Source of the DNA: Piscinibacter sp.
GTDB lineage: Bacteria > Pseudomonadota > Gammaproteobacteria > Burkholderiales > Burkholderiaceae_C
Assembly (NCBI GenBank): GCA_017983795.1
Contig: JAGOAS010000012.1
Coordinates: 1 to 64,000 of the forward strand
Reading direction: 5' to 3'
Length of the DNA: 64,000 bases
The first letter of the stretch is position 1; each line of letters opens with the position of its first letter. Under the pieces are notes generated by a model. That model saw nothing but the letters and a program-made list of their open reading frames with translations. It did not search any database and was not told the DNA's origin. This document shows positions 45,654-55,563 of the stretch, in pieces. A program made the translations under genes and the position numbers.

Positions 45654-47312
45654 TCACGGCGCGATCTTCTTCTTGAGCCCGCGCGCCAGCGCCGGCGGCA
45701 GGTGGGGCAGCGAGCGCAGCAGCCAGGGCAGCAGCTTGCGCTTGGCGCCACTCAGCGATTCGGGCACCACCGCCTCGATGAGATGAGGCCCGGGGTGCGC
45801 CAGCGCATGTTCCAGCGCCTTGACGAAATCCCCGGCACTGCTCGTGCGCACCGCGTGTACGCCCATGCCCTGCGCCATGCGCGTGAAGTCCAGCACCGGG
45901 GCGTGCAGGTCGAGCTGGGCCTGGGCCTTGGGCCCGGATTCTTCCGCGCCCACGCGCTCGAGCTCGACGTTGAGCACCGAGTACGAGGCGTTGTTGAAGA
46001 CGATCGACACCACGTGCAGCTTCTCGCGCGCCATGGTCCACAGCGCCTGGATCGTATACATCGCCGTGCCGTCGCCCACCAGCGCCAGCACCGGCCGGTT
46101 CGGGCAGGCGATGGCCGCGCCGACGGCGTTGGGCAAGCCCTGGCCGATGGCGCCACCGGTGAGCGTGATGAGGTCGTGGCGCGGCGCGCCGGCGGTCATC
46201 ACCGAGAGCATCAGGCCCGAGGTGATGGCCTCGTCGACGAGGATGGCGTTCGCCGGCAGCAGGTGGCCCACGGCCTTGCACACCTTGGGCGCGGTGAGCC
46301 GGCCGCGCGGCCGGCCCGGCCGCTGCGCGGCCTGCAGCGCGGGCTGCGCCTGCGTGGCGCCGAGCGCGGCAGCCAGCTTCTCCAGGCTCGCCGCGGCATC
46401 CTGCGTGGGCGCGGCGAGCGTGTGCACCGTGCAGCCCTCGGGCACCAGATCGCTCTTCTTGCCCGGGTAGGCGAAGAAGGACACCGGCGCCTTGGCATCG
46501 ACCAGGATCAGATGCTCGATACCCGCGAGCTGCACGCCGGCCATCTCGGCGAGGTAGGCGATGCGCTCCACCGTCGGCAGGCCGGCGCCGCGCTCCATGC
46601 GCGTCGGGAAGACCTCGGCCAGCAGGGTGACGCCGCTGTGCGCGGCGATGCGCGCGGCGGCGAGCAGGGAACGCTCACGCAGGGCGCGGCCGCCGAGCAG
46701 CAGGGCTACCTTGCCACCCGAGCGCACAGCGGCGGAGACGGCGGCCACAGTGGTGTCGTCGGCCGCCTCGGGGCGCGGCAGCGGCGGCGGCGGGCAGGGC
46801 AGGGCGCCGTCGCCCCAGGACACGTCGGCCGGCAGGATCAGCGTCGCCACCTGGCCGGGCAGGCCGCGCGCGGCGGTGATGGCCTCGGCGGCATCGCGGC
46901 ACAAGTCACCCGTGCTGCGCGAGGTGCGCACGAAGCCCGGCGAGACGTTGCGCGCCACCGTCTCGATGTCGGACTGCAGCTGCGCGTCGTAGGGCACGTG
47001 CGTGGTGGCGTGGTCGCCGACGATGTTGAGCACCGGCACCTTGCCCTTGCGCGCGTTGTGCAGATTCGCCAGGCCGTTGCCCAGACCGCAGCCCAGGTGC
47101 AGCAGCGTGGCGGCGGGCTTGTCGGCCATGCGCGCGTAGCCGTCGGCCGCGCCGGTGGCCACGCCCTCGAAGAGCGCCAGCACGGCGCGCATGCGCGGCT
47201 CGCTGTCGAGCGCGGCGACGAAGTACATCTCGCTGGTGCCGGGGTTGGTGAAGCAGACGTTGATGCCGGCATCGGCCAGCGTCTTCATCAGGGCCTGCGC
47301 GCCGTTGGGCAT
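45654..47312 (-). CDS. Thiamine-diphosphate-dependent enzyme, acetolactate synthase/benzoylformate decarboxylase-like
   Basis: A 552-residue ThDP enzyme with the three-domain layout of the POX/AHAS family. The cofactor-activating glutamate is in LALFEGVATGAADGYARM, and the Mg/ThDP-binding motif is GDGTAMYTIQALW through VFNNASYSVLNVE. Such proteins are often annotated as acetolactate synthase large subunit, but no small regulatory subunit is adjacent and the sequence also resembles benzoylformate decarboxylase. The true substrate is unknown. It lies 34 bases downstream of a flavoprotein dehydrogenase on the same strand, so the two are probably one pathway, perhaps catabolism of a 2-oxo acid. 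Confidence 0.82.
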   Translation of the reverse strand: MPNGAQALMKTLADAGINVCFTNPGTSEMYFVAALDSEPRMRAVLALFEGVATGAADGYARMADKPAATLLHLGCGLGNGLANLHNARKGKVPVLNIVGDHATTHVPYDAQLQSDIETVARNVSPGFVRTSRSTGDLCRDAAEAITAARGLPGQVATLILPADVSWGDGALPCPPPPLPRPEAADDTTVAAVSAAVRSGGKVALLLGGRALRERSLLAAARIAAHSGVTLLAEVFPTRMERGAGLPTVERIAYLAEMAGVQLAGIEHLILVDAKAPVSFFAYPGKKSDLVPEGCTVHTLAAPTQDAAASLEKLAAALGATQAQPALQAAQRPGRPRGRLTAPKVCKAVGHLLPANAILVDEAITSGLMLSVMTAGAPRHDLITLTGGAIGQGLPNAVGAAIACPNRPVLALVGDGTAMYTIQALWTMAREKLHVVSIVFNNASYSVLNVELERVGAEESGPKAQAQLDLHAPVLDFTRMAQGMGVHAVRTSSAGDFVKALEHALAHPGPHLIEAVVPESLSGAKRKLLPWLLRSLPHLPPALARGLKKKIAP

Positions 47313-47346
47313 GGAGGGCTCCGGGGTCTGAAGTGAAGGGGTGGGC

Positions 47347-48960
47347 TCAGCGGCCCGCGGTGATCGAACGCGCCGCGGCGCGCGCGGTGAGGATGCAGCC
47401 GGGCAGGAAGCTGCCTTCGAGCGAACGCTTGCCGCTGGCACCGCCGCCGCCGAAGCCAGCCGCTTCGCCCACGCAGTAGAGGCCGGCGATGGGCTCGCCC
47501 GCGGCGTCGAGCACGCGGCTTTGCAGATCGGTGCGCAGGCCGCCCAGGCTCTTGCGCGTGATGAGCTGCATCTGGATGGCGATGAAGGGCCCGGCGCCGG
47601 GCTTCTGCAGCGGCGCCGGCTTGCAGGTGCGCAAGCGGTCGGGGCCCCATTGGCGCGCATGCAGGATGCGGCGGATCTGGTCGTCGTTGTGCAGCCGATT
47701 GCCGTGCGCGAAGTTGGCGTCGAAGGCATCGGCCGTGGCCTGCAGCACGGCGGGCTCGACGTCGCGCGAGCCGGTGAGGGCGTTCATCTTCGCGGCCAGG
47801 CCGGCCAGCGTGTCGTCGACCAGGAAGTGCCGGCTCTCGTGCTGCATCTGCCGCACCAGGCGGTGGTTGCCCAGCAACGTCTCCTTGAGGAACTGCGGAA
47901 ACTGCATGTCGCGGATGCGCTGGTTGTGCTCGGCGCCCGAGATCGCGAACTCCTTGGCCGCGATGCGCCAGTTGAGCAGATGCCAGGTCCAGGGCCGCGC
48001 CTGCTCGGCCACGCGCTGGCACAGCCAGTGGGTGTCGAAGCCCGTCACCAGCGGCTCGGGGCCGATGCGCCGGCCGCTGTGATCGAGCCACAGCGCCGAC
48101 TTGCAGGGAATGGTCGAGAGGCCGTGCCCCTCGAAGTGCGGGAAGGGATGCGGAAAGCCCGCCGCGTAGTTCCACATCTCGCCGGCATGCGTGATCTGGG
48201 CGCCCATGTGTTCGGCCGCCCAGTGGTGCAGGCGGCCGTCGGCGAAGGGGTGCGCGCCGTTGAGCATGCTGGCGGGCAGGGCACGATCCTTCGGCCAGTT
48301 GGCGCGCGCCTCGTCGTGGCTGCCGTTGATGCCGCCCATGGCCAGCACCACCACCGGCGCGCGCAGGCGCAGCTCGGCGCCGCTGCGCTCGTCGATGGCG
48401 ATGACGCCGGCGAGCTGTCCGCCGGCATGGTCGAGCGCGCTGACGCGGTGGCCGTGCAGCACGGTCAGGCGGCCGCCGCTGTCGGCGGCGCGCAATGCCG
48501 CGATCATGCGGCGCGTGAGTTCGCGCGATGTGCCCCAGACGATGTGATAGCGCGGCAGGCTGTTGCCGTCGCCGTGGCGGCCGCGCTCGACCCAGTTCAC
48601 CGCGGGCATGAACTTCACGCCTTCGGCCGTGAGCCAGTCGTAGACCTCGCTGCGCGAGTGCTCGACGTAGTAGCGCGCCCATTGCAGCGGCCAGGTGTCG
48701 CCGGCGTCCAGCTCGCCGAAGCGCAGCCAGTCGCGCAGCGCGATCTCCGGCGTGTCGGGGATCTTCATGCGCGCCTGCAGCGGCGTGCCCACCAGTGCCA
48801 TGCCGCCGAAGGCCCACAGCGCCAGGCCACCGAAGCGCTCGGGCGTGTCGCGGTCGACCAGGATCACGCGCTGTCCGGCGCGCAAGGCCTCCAGCGCGGT
48901 GACGATGCCGGCCAGGCCGCCGCCGGCAACCACCACATCGGCTTGGGCTTCGGCATTCAT
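47347..48960 (-). CDS. FAD-dependent dehydrogenase (KstD/fumarate reductase superfamily)
   Basis: A 537-residue flavoprotein. The N-terminal dinucleotide fold is DVVVAGGGLAGIVTALEALRAG, and the C-terminal FAD segment is GLYCVGEAAGFGGGGASGKRSLEGSFLPG. The family contains 3-ketosteroid 1-dehydrogenase and related enzymes that desaturate next to a carbonyl; PRK12834-type members are of unknown substrate. It has no signal peptide. The genes run DUF2157, DUF4401, this gene and the ThDP enzyme on one strand with gaps of 34 bases or less. Confidence 0.85.
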   Translation of the reverse strand: MNAEAQADVVVAGGGLAGIVTALEALRAGQRVILVDRDTPERFGGLALWAFGGMALVGTPLQARMKIPDTPEIALRDWLRFGELDAGDTWPLQWARYYVEHSRSEVYDWLTAEGVKFMPAVNWVERGRHGDGNSLPRYHIVWGTSRELTRRMIAALRAADSGGRLTVLHGHRVSALDHAGGQLAGVIAIDERSGAELRLRAPVVVLAMGGINGSHDEARANWPKDRALPASMLNGAHPFADGRLHHWAAEHMGAQITHAGEMWNYAAGFPHPFPHFEGHGLSTIPCKSALWLDHSGRRIGPEPLVTGFDTHWLCQRVAEQARPWTWHLLNWRIAAKEFAISGAEHNQRIRDMQFPQFLKETLLGNHRLVRQMQHESRHFLVDDTLAGLAAKMNALTGSRDVEPAVLQATADAFDANFAHGNRLHNDDQIRRILHARQWGPDRLRTCKPAPLQKPGAGPFIAIQMQLITRKSLGGLRTDLQSRVLDAAGEPIAGLYCVGEAAGFGGGGASGKRSLEGSFLPGCILTARAAARSITAGR

Positions 48961-48982
48961 GCGGCGTTCCTTGGTCGTGTTC

Positions 48983-50605
48983 TCACAGGGCTTGCAGATC
49001 CGGCCCACGCAGGCCGACGAGCAGCGCGTGGCCTTGCGCATCGACGCGGAACTCGCCGTAGCGCGCGCGCGCCCAGCGATGCGCCTCGCCTTCGGCGAAG
49101 AACCAGGCATCGCTGACCAGGATCCAGCGCCCCTGCTTGGGCGTGAGCTCGATGTGCAGTTCGCCCGGCTGCAGCGGGTCGCCGCCGTCGATGCGCACGA
49201 GGCGCGCCACGCCGCGCTCGTCGACCTGCGCCACCGCGCGCGGACGCTGCGCGCGCAACATGCCGCTGCGCTGCTCGGCCGGCTCGCCGGGCACGTTGAA
49301 GTTCAGGCGCATGAAGTCGCCCTGCATCAGCGATCGCGGGTCGACCGGCGCGAGTTCGACGAAGACCGGCCGGCCGTCGCGGATCAGCGTTTCCTTGTCG
49401 CGGATGCCGAGGTTGGCCACGAGCAGCACGGCGAGCAGGCTGACGACGATGCCGGCGCGCGCGAAGCGCGATGCGTCGGCACTTGCGGCTGCCGGCGTGG
49501 CCTGCGCTCTCGGGCCCGCCAGCCACCACGCCAGCACACCCAGCAGCGCGCCCGCGCCGGCGAGCAAGGCGGCCTTGTGCGCCAGCGGCCAGGCGAGCTG
49601 GTAGTAGAAGGCGCCGACGATCCAGGCCGCAGCCACGGTGGCCGCGGCGGCGAGACGCAGGCGGCTGCTGGTGGCCAGCAGCGCGAGCATCAGCAGCGTT
49701 GCGCCCAGCGAGGGCATCAACGCGGCCAGGCCGATCAGCACCGCGGCTGCCGCGGCCAGCGCCGGATGGCGCAGCAGCGGCCAGCGCCGCGCCGCCACGA
49801 GGGCGCCGACCAGCGCCAGCGCCGCCGAGGCGAACTGCAGGCTGCGCCAGGCCAGGCCCGCGTCGCTGCGCCGGCCGAGCTCCTGCGCCACCTCGCCGAA
49901 CAGGCCACCGCCCAGCGTGCCGCCGACGAGGAAGCTCATGCCGGACCACCACGCGAATGCGGCGAGCAAGGCGAGGCCCCAGCCCGTGGCGATCGATTCG
50001 AGCATTGCCGCAGCCTCACCGCGCAAGCGCGAACCGGCCAGCACATGGGCGATCAGCCAGGCTGCGAGCAGCAGGTGCCACGACAGCCACCAGGCTTCGA
50101 GCGCATCGCCGCGCCCGAAGTACCAGCGCTCAGGCGTGAGCGCCACGGCCAGCAGCAGCGCCGCGGCGGCGCCGAGCAGCACACGCAGCCAGGCCGCGCG
50201 CAGCGCCCCCGCCACACCCAGCGCCACGAGGCCGAGCAGCAGCGCACCACCGGCCGTGCCGGCATCGCGGAACAAGCCGAAGCCGAGCGAGCCGCCGCCC
50301 ACCAGCAGCGCGGGCACGGCGAGTTGTTCGAGAAACAGCGGTACGTCGCGCGAGCGCAGCACCACGATGGCGCCGGCCAGCAGCAGCGTACCGACCAGAT
50401 AGGGCCCGACGCTGCGGCTGATCAGATCACCCAGCAGCATGCCGACCACGCCCAGCATCGGCAGCGCCGCCAGCCAGGCGCCGAGCGCAGTGAGCAGCAC
50501 CACCGGCCAGGGGCGGCCTTCGTCCGTCGGCGCCTTGGCGTCGGCCGGCAGCAGGCCTTGCGCGCGGGCGCGTTCGAGGAACTCGTCGAGGTGGATCGAG
50601 CTCAT
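48983..50605 (-). CDS. DUF4401 membrane protein fused to a GDYXXLXY domain
   Basis: A 540-residue protein. About ten transmembrane helices make up residues 35-390 (DUF4401-like). The C-terminal 150 residues are periplasm-facing and contain VDPRSLMQGDFMRLNFNV, a GDYXXLXY motif with F and N substitutions. These families usually occur as separate but adjacent genes; here they form one chain. The start ATG overlaps the DUF2157 gene stop by four bases (ATGA). Function is unknown. Confidence 0.8.
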   Translation of the reverse strand: MSSIHLDEFLERARAQGLLPADAKAPTDEGRPWPVVLLTALGAWLAALPMLGVVGMLLGDLISRSVGPYLVGTLLLAGAIVVLRSRDVPLFLEQLAVPALLVGGGSLGFGLFRDAGTAGGALLLGLVALGVAGALRAAWLRVLLGAAAALLLAVALTPERWYFGRGDALEAWWLSWHLLLAAWLIAHVLAGSRLRGEAAAMLESIATGWGLALLAAFAWWSGMSFLVGGTLGGGLFGEVAQELGRRSDAGLAWRSLQFASAALALVGALVAARRWPLLRHPALAAAAAVLIGLAALMPSLGATLLMLALLATSSRLRLAAAATVAAAWIVGAFYYQLAWPLAHKAALLAGAGALLGVLAWWLAGPRAQATPAAASADASRFARAGIVVSLLAVLLVANLGIRDKETLIRDGRPVFVELAPVDPRSLMQGDFMRLNFNVPGEPAEQRSGMLRAQRPRAVAQVDERGVARLVRIDGGDPLQPGELHIELTPKQGRWILVSDAWFFAEGEAHRWARARYGEFRVDAQGHALLVGLRGPDLQAL

Positions 50606-51582
50606 GCCGTGGCTCCTTCGGCGGCGGCATGGGCACGTGCCAGCCGGAGCACGCCGTTCACGCTGGCGGCCAGCATGCCGGCGGCCAGCGCGCCGAGCAG
50701 GAACAGGCGGCCGATCGGGTCGCCATGCGTGTTCTCGAACAGCAAGCGGCCCAGGCCCGCCACCGCCAGCGTATTCAGGCCGAGCGCGACGGCGCTGAGC
50801 GCGAAGACGTCGATGCTGCGCCGCGGCACGAAGGCTGCGGCGAGCGCGGCCAGCACGAGCAGCCCGAAGCCGTAGTGCGTGGCAACGGAGCGTGAAAACA
50901 GCCCGGCCAGCGCCGTGCTCGTGATCACGACGACGGCCAGCGTCACCGCCGTGCGCAGCGCCCACACGCCGGCGCCCGTGAGGCGGCGTGCCAGCGCGCT
51001 CATCGCCAGCACGATCGCGCCGGCGGCGGCCCAGCCGAGCAGGTGCACGGCGAGGTCATCCGGCTCGACGCGCCAGCGATGCCCGGTGTGCGCATGGATC
51101 CACAGCGCGATGGCGACGAAGGCGACCAGCGTCCAGGGCGCCCACAGCAGGTCGGAGCGCACCGCGAGCGCGAGCGGCAGGGCGAGCGCGGCCCACAGCG
51201 CGAACAGTTGCCAGGGGTCGGCGCCGGTCTGGTAGGTCTGGCCGAAGTAGGCGAACAGCGCGCCGGTGGCGAGCAGCACGACGAGCGCGAGCGGCGCGCG
51301 CCAGGCCGGCCGTGCCAGCGCGCCGATTCCCATCGCGACGATCGCGCCCTGCAGCACCGCGAAGCGGCCGAAGCGGCCGAGCGTCTCCCAGTTGGCAGCG
51401 ATCCAGAAGATCAGTCCGAGGCCCAGCAGCGCGGCGGCCAGCACGGCCAGGCCGAGCGGCAACCAGCGCTTCAGTGCGCGCGGCTCGTCGCCGAGGCCGG
51501 CCAGCGCCTGGAGTCGGCGTGATGCACCGTCATCGAGGCCATGGGCCGCTTCGAGTTCGTGCAGTGCCAGTCGCAGATCCAT
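50602..51582 (-). CDS. DUF2157 membrane protein
   Basis: A 326-residue inner-membrane protein. The short cytoplasmic N-terminus (LRLALHELEAAHGLDDGAS) and the first helices (LGLAVLAAALLGLGLIFWIAANWETLG) are the DUF2157 signature. About ten helices follow. DUF2157, DUF4401 and GDYXXLXY proteins recur together in proteobacteria, so they probably form one membrane complex of unknown role. Start chosen at MDLRLALHEL because the upstream extension is not family-like. Confidence 0.85.
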   Translation of the reverse strand: MDLRLALHELEAAHGLDDGASRRLQALAGLGDEPRALKRWLPLGLAVLAAALLGLGLIFWIAANWETLGRFGRFAVLQGAIVAMGIGALARPAWRAPLALVVLLATGALFAYFGQTYQTGADPWQLFALWAALALPLALAVRSDLLWAPWTLVAFVAIALWIHAHTGHRWRVEPDDLAVHLLGWAAAGAIVLAMSALARRLTGAGVWALRTAVTLAVVVITSTALAGLFSRSVATHYGFGLLVLAALAAAFVPRRSIDVFALSAVALGLNTLAVAGLGRLLFENTHGDPIGRLFLLGALAAGMLAASVNGVLRLARAHAAAEGATA

Positions 51583-51705
51583 CCACCCTCCCAAGGCCGA
51601 CGTGATGGAGCGGCATGCTAGCCGCGCCGCGTGGGAGCTTGGGGCAGGAGATACCCAACGCCCGGCACGCAGCACTGCCGGGCGCACGGCGCGATACCGC
51701 GCGCC

Positions 51706-52398
51706 TCAGTGCCGCCGGTACTGCGTGGCGCCGAACAGCGTCTCGCGCGCCTTGTCGTCGATCAACGGCTTGCGCTTGTCGGCCAGCACCTCGACGCCGC
51801 GCATCACCGCCGGGCGGTGGCCGATCTCGTCGAACCAGCCCTTGAGGTGCGGGTAGTCGGCCCACTCGATGCCCTGGTTCTTCCACGAGCGCAGCCAGGG
51901 GAACACCGCAATGTCGGCGATCGAGTACTCGGCGCCGCCGAGGTAGCGGCTCCTGGCCAGGCGCCGGTCCAGCACGCCGTACAGGCGCTTGGCCTCGTTG
52001 GTGTAGCGCTCGATCGCGTAGGGGATCTTCTCGGGCGCGTAGATGCGGAAGTGGTGCGCCTGGCCGAGCATGGGCCCGACGCCGCCCATCTGGAACATCA
52101 GCCACTGCAGCACCTCGTACTTGCCGCGCGTGTCCGGCGGCAGGAAGCGGCCGGTCTTGCCGGCGAGGTAGAGCAGGATGGCGCCCGATTCGAACAGCGA
52201 GATCGGCGCGCCGTCGGGCCCGTCGGGGTCGACGATCGCGGGGATCTTGTTGTTCGGGCTGATGGCGAGGAATTCGGGCTTGAACTGGTCGCCCGCGCCG
52301 ATGTCGACCGGGACCACGCGGTAGGGCAGGCCGCACTCCTCGAGCATGATGTGGACCTTGTGGCCGTTCGGCGTTGCCCACGAATACACTTCGATCAT
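51706..52398 (-). CDS. Glutathione S-transferase family protein (YfcG/YghU-like)
   Basis: A 230-residue cytosolic enzyme. The N-terminal thioredoxin-like domain reads MIEVYSWATPNGHKVHIMLEE, with TPNGHK typical of nu-class YfcG proteins that have disulfide-bond reductase activity, and ISLFESGAILLYLAGK binds the glutathione glutamyl group. The helical C-terminal domain includes YSIADIAVFPWLRSW. It stands alone, divergent from the unknown gene at 52462. Confidence 0.92.
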   Translation of the reverse strand: MIEVYSWATPNGHKVHIMLEECGLPYRVVPVDIGAGDQFKPEFLAISPNNKIPAIVDPDGPDGAPISLFESGAILLYLAGKTGRFLPPDTRGKYEVLQWLMFQMGGVGPMLGQAHHFRIYAPEKIPYAIERYTNEAKRLYGVLDRRLARSRYLGGAEYSIADIAVFPWLRSWKNQGIEWADYPHLKGWFDEIGHRPAVMRGVEVLADKRKPLIDDKARETLFGATQYRRH

Positions 52399-52461
52399 GA
52401 GTTCCCCCGTGTCCGCTGTTGCGTCGTCGATCCGACGAACTCTAGTGGATTGACCAACGCC

Positions 52462-53196
52462 ATGCTCGAATCCTTCAAGCGCCTGTTCGCCGCCAAGCCC
52501 GAACCGGCACCGGCCTGGCCCGAGGTCGAGGCCTGGGCCAGGCGCGAGGGGCTGCCGTTCCGGCGCGTGCGCGAAGGCGAGGGCTTCGTGATCGAGGGCC
52601 GCCTCGACGACTTGCCCTGGCGCCTCGAGTGGGGCCCGCCGCAGCGCAGCTACATCGCCGGGCGCGAGCTGCGCATGCGCATGGAGCTCGATCTGCCGGG
52701 CGACCTGCAGATGCTGCTGCTGGCCAAGCCGCTGATGGACCAGCTCGAGCGCCAGACCTACGAGAGCTTCACCGAAGGCCTGCAGACGCAGATCGACACC
52801 GCCACGCCCGAGGAGATGCGCTGGCTGGTGATGTTCCCCAAGGTCAACCTGAATGCCTACCGCGCGCTGCGCGGGCGCTTCGGGGCGGTGTCGGCGTTGC
52901 CCTCGGCGGTGCAGGCGTGGCTGGAAGGGCCGCTCGCGCAGCAGCTCGAACGCGCCTTGGCTGGCGCGCTGCAGTTCGATCCGCCCTTCGTGCTGATGAC
53001 GCTGCGCGGCCGCGCCTACCTGCGCACCCAGCTCATCGACCCCGATCCGGCCGCGCTGCAACTGCTGGTCGGCCTGTTCGAGACGGCGGTGCGGCAGGCG
53101 CTGCGCGTGGCCGCACACCAGGACGAGCCGGGCGCCGAATGGCCCAACACCGGCTCGACCGCCTGGCAGCACTTCGACGATACGAAACCGCGCTGA
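52462..53196 (+). CDS. Protein of unknown function
   Basis: A 244-residue soluble protein that I do not recognise. It is rich in Trp, Arg and Leu, with no signal peptide, membrane helix or catalytic motif. The N-terminal part has an alternating beta-like pattern (GEGFVIEGRLDDLPWRLEWG) and the middle is helical (LAKPLMDQLERQTYESF). The frame has strong coding character (high third-position GC) and starts with ATG shortly after a divergent promoter gap of 63 bases. It converges on the acyl-CoA dehydrogenase with 21 bases between. Confidence 0.65.
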   Translation: MLESFKRLFAAKPEPAPAWPEVEAWARREGLPFRRVREGEGFVIEGRLDDLPWRLEWGPPQRSYIAGRELRMRMELDLPGDLQMLLLAKPLMDQLERQTYESFTEGLQTQIDTATPEEMRWLVMFPKVNLNAYRALRGRFGAVSALPSAVQAWLEGPLAQQLERALAGALQFDPPFVLMTLRGRAYLRTQLIDPDPAALQLLVGLFETAVRQALRVAAHQDEPGAEWPNTGSTAWQHFDDTKPR

Positions 53197-53217
53197 GCAC
53201 GCGGCCTCGCGCCGCGC

Positions 53218-54459
53218 TCAGGCGTGCTTGCCCAGCTCCAGCTTGGCGATGGCGTTGCGGTGCACTTCGTCCGGGCCGTCGGCGTAGCGCAGCGTGCGCG
53301 ACAGCGTGTAGAAGTAGGCCAGCGGCGTGTCCTGGCTCATGCCGGCGCCGCCGAAGAGCTGCATCGCCCAGTCGATCACCTGGCAGGCCATCGAGGGTGC
53401 CACCACCTTGATCATCGCGATCTCGGCCTTCGCGCCCTTGTTGCCGGCCACGTCCATCATCCAGGCCGCCTTGAGCGTCAGCAGGCGCGCCTGGTCGATC
53501 ATGCAGCGTGCCTGCGCGATGCGCTCGCGCGTCACGCCCTGCTCGGCGAGCGGGCGGTGGAAGGCCACGCGCTTGATGGCGCGCTTGCACATCAGCTCGA
53601 GCGAACGCTCGGCCAGGCCGATCAGGCGCATGCAGTGGTGGATGCGGCCGGGGCCGAGACGCCCTTGCGCGATCTCGAAGCCGCGGCCTTCGCCGAGCAG
53701 GATGTTCGAGACCGGCACGCGCACGTTCTCGAACAGCACTTCCATGTGGCCGTGCGGCGCGTCGTCGAAGCCGAATACGTTCAGCGGGCGCAGCACCTTG
53801 ACCCCCGGCGTCTCGGCCGGCACCAGCACCATCGACTGCTGCGCGTGCTTGGGCGCCGACGGATCGGTCTTGCCCATGAAGATGTAGATCTTGCAGCGCG
53901 GATCACCGGCGCCGGACGTCCACCACTTGCGGCCGTTGATGAGGTACTCGTCACCCTGGCGCTCGATGCGCGCCTCGATGTTGGTGGCGTCCGAGGAGGC
54001 CACCGCCGGCTCGGTCATCGCGAAGGCGCTGCGGATCTTGCCCTCCAGCAGCGGCTCGGCCCACTGCTTCTTGTGGGCGGCGCTGCCGTAGCGGATGATC
54101 GTTTCCATGTTGCCGGTGTCCGGCGCCGAGCAGTTGAAGACCTCGCTGCTCCAGGGCACGCGGCCCATGATCTCGGCCAGCGGCGCGTATTCCTGGTTCG
54201 ACAGCCCGATGCCGTAGTCGCCCGAGGTGTTGGTATGCCCGTCGGCGCTGGGCGGCAGGAACAGGTTCCACAGGCCCGCCTCGCGCGCCTTGGGCTTGAG
54301 CTTCTCGATCACCTCGAGCGGCGTCCAGCGTTTGCCGGCGGCGGTGTTGGCCTCGATCTCGGCCCACCACGCGGCTTCGGCCGGGTAGACGTGTTCGTCC
54401 ATGAAGCGCAGCAGACGCGCCTGCAATTCCTGGGTCCGGGGCGAATAGCTGAAGTCCAT
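53218..54459 (-). CDS. Acyl-CoA dehydrogenase (ACAD10/11, LvaC-like)
   Basis: A 413-residue flavoenzyme. FAD and substrate-binding stretches include [27 protein letters not shown] and the C-terminal [15 protein letters not shown] and [25 protein letters not shown] is usual in the ACAD10/11-like branch. It lies 27 bases downstream of an APH-like kinase. In mammals these two functions are fused in ACAD10/11, and in Pseudomonas they are LvaC and LvaA, which remove the hydroxyl of 4-hydroxyacyl-CoA by phosphorylation followed by elimination. The same chemistry is inferred here. Confidence 0.85.
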   Translation of the reverse strand: MDFSYSPRTQELQARLLRFMDEHVYPAEAAWWAEIEANTAAGKRWTPLEVIEKLKPKAREAGLWNLFLPPSADGHTNTSGDYGIGLSNQEYAPLAEIMGRVPWSSEVFNCSAPDTGNMETIIRYGSAAHKKQWAEPLLEGKIRSAFAMTEPAVASSDATNIEARIERQGDEYLINGRKWWTSGAGDPRCKIYIFMGKTDPSAPKHAQQSMVLVPAETPGVKVLRPLNVFGFDDAPHGHMEVLFENVRVPVSNILLGEGRGFEIAQGRLGPGRIHHCMRLIGLAERSLELMCKRAIKRVAFHRPLAEQGVTRERIAQARCMIDQARLLTLKAAWMMDVAGNKGAKAEIAMIKVVAPSMACQVIDWAMQLFGGAGMSQDTPLAYFYTLSRTLRYADGPDEVHRNAIAKLELGKHA

Positions 54460-54486
54460 GCTGTCTCTTTCGTTGGGGAAGGGTGA

Positions 54487-55563
54487 TCAGGCGCGGCTGG
54501 CGATGCGCCAGCCCATCTCGGCCAGCGGCCGGGCGCCGGCGCCCGCCGACATGGCTTGCGCGCTCGACGCGGTGCCGTCGACGACACGCTTGGCGATGCC
54601 CTGCAGGATGCCGGCCATGCGGAACAGGTTGTAGGCGAGGTAGAAGTTCCAGTCGGCCATCACCGCATCGGGGTCGGCGCGGCCGGTGCGCTCGCAGTAG
54701 CGGCGCACGTAAGCGCGCTCGTCGGGGATGCCGAGCGCGGCGAGGTCGCAGCCGCCGATGCCGCGGAACTGCCCCGGCGCGATGTGCCAGGACATGCAGT
54801 GGTAGCTGAAGTCGGCGAGCGGGTGGCCGAGCGTGGAGAGCTCCCAGTCGAGCACCGCCAGCACCTTCGGCTCGGTCGGGTGGAAGACGAGGTTGTCGAG
54901 CCGGTAGTCGCCGTGCACCACCGACACCTGGCTCTCGTCCCTGGCGCTGGCCGGCATGTGGGCCGGCAGCCATTCCATCAGCCGGTCCATCGCGTCGATC
55001 GGCTCGGTGATGGAGGCCAGGTACTGCTTGCTCCAGCGGCCGATCTGGCGCTCGAAATAGTTGCCCGGCTTGCCGTAGCCGGCGAGGCCGGCGGCAGCCA
55101 CGTCGACCGTGTGCAGCGCCGCGATCACGCGGTTCATCTCGTCGTAGATCGCGCCGCGCTCGGCCGGGCTCATGCCGGGCAGGGTCTGGTCCCACAGCAC
55201 GCGGCCCTGCACGAACTCCATCACGTAGAAGGCGCGGCCGATGACGGATTCGTCTTCGCACAGCAGGTGCATCTGCGGCACCGGCACACCGCTGCCGCGC
55301 AGCGCCTTCATCACCGTGAACTCGCGTTCGATGGCGTGCGCCGAGGGCAGCAGCTTGGCCACCGGGCCGGGCTTGCTGCGCATCACGTAGGTCGTGCCGG
55401 GCGTGATCAGCTTGAAGGTCGGGTTGGATTGACCGCCCTTGAACTGCTCGACCGTGAGCGGCCCCTTGAAGCCGGCCAGGTGCTGTTCGAGATGGGTCTG
55501 CAGCTTGCCGAGATCGAAGGCATGCTGGGCGGCGACGGGTTTGGTTCCGGAAAAGGCGTCCAT
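54487..55563 (-). CDS. APH-family phosphotransferase (LvaA/ACAD10-like kinase)
   Basis: A 358-residue protein kinase-like phosphotransferase. The nucleotide loop is QFKGGQSNPTFKL, the catalytic motif VVHGDYRLDNLVFHP holds the catalytic Asp and metal-binding Asn, and AVLDWELSTLGHPLADF replaces the DFG motif. This subgroup phosphorylates small molecules, probably hydroxyacyl-CoAs, not aminoglycosides. The ATG at 55563 (MDAFSGTKPV) is preferred to a TTG nine codons upstream. It sits between the Crp-like regulator and the acyl-CoA dehydrogenase. A LvaB-like partner is not found. Confidence 0.85.
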   Translation of the reverse strand: MDAFSGTKPVAAQHAFDLGKLQTHLEQHLAGFKGPLTVEQFKGGQSNPTFKLITPGTTYVMRSKPGPVAKLLPSAHAIEREFTVMKALRGSGVPVPQMHLLCEDESVIGRAFYVMEFVQGRVLWDQTLPGMSPAERGAIYDEMNRVIAALHTVDVAAAGLAGYGKPGNYFERQIGRWSKQYLASITEPIDAMDRLMEWLPAHMPASARDESQVSVVHGDYRLDNLVFHPTEPKVLAVLDWELSTLGHPLADFSYHCMSWHIAPGQFRGIGGCDLAALGIPDERAYVRRYCERTGRADPDAVMADWNFYLAYNLFRMAGILQGIAKRVVDGTASSAQAMSAGAGARPLAEMGWRIASRA

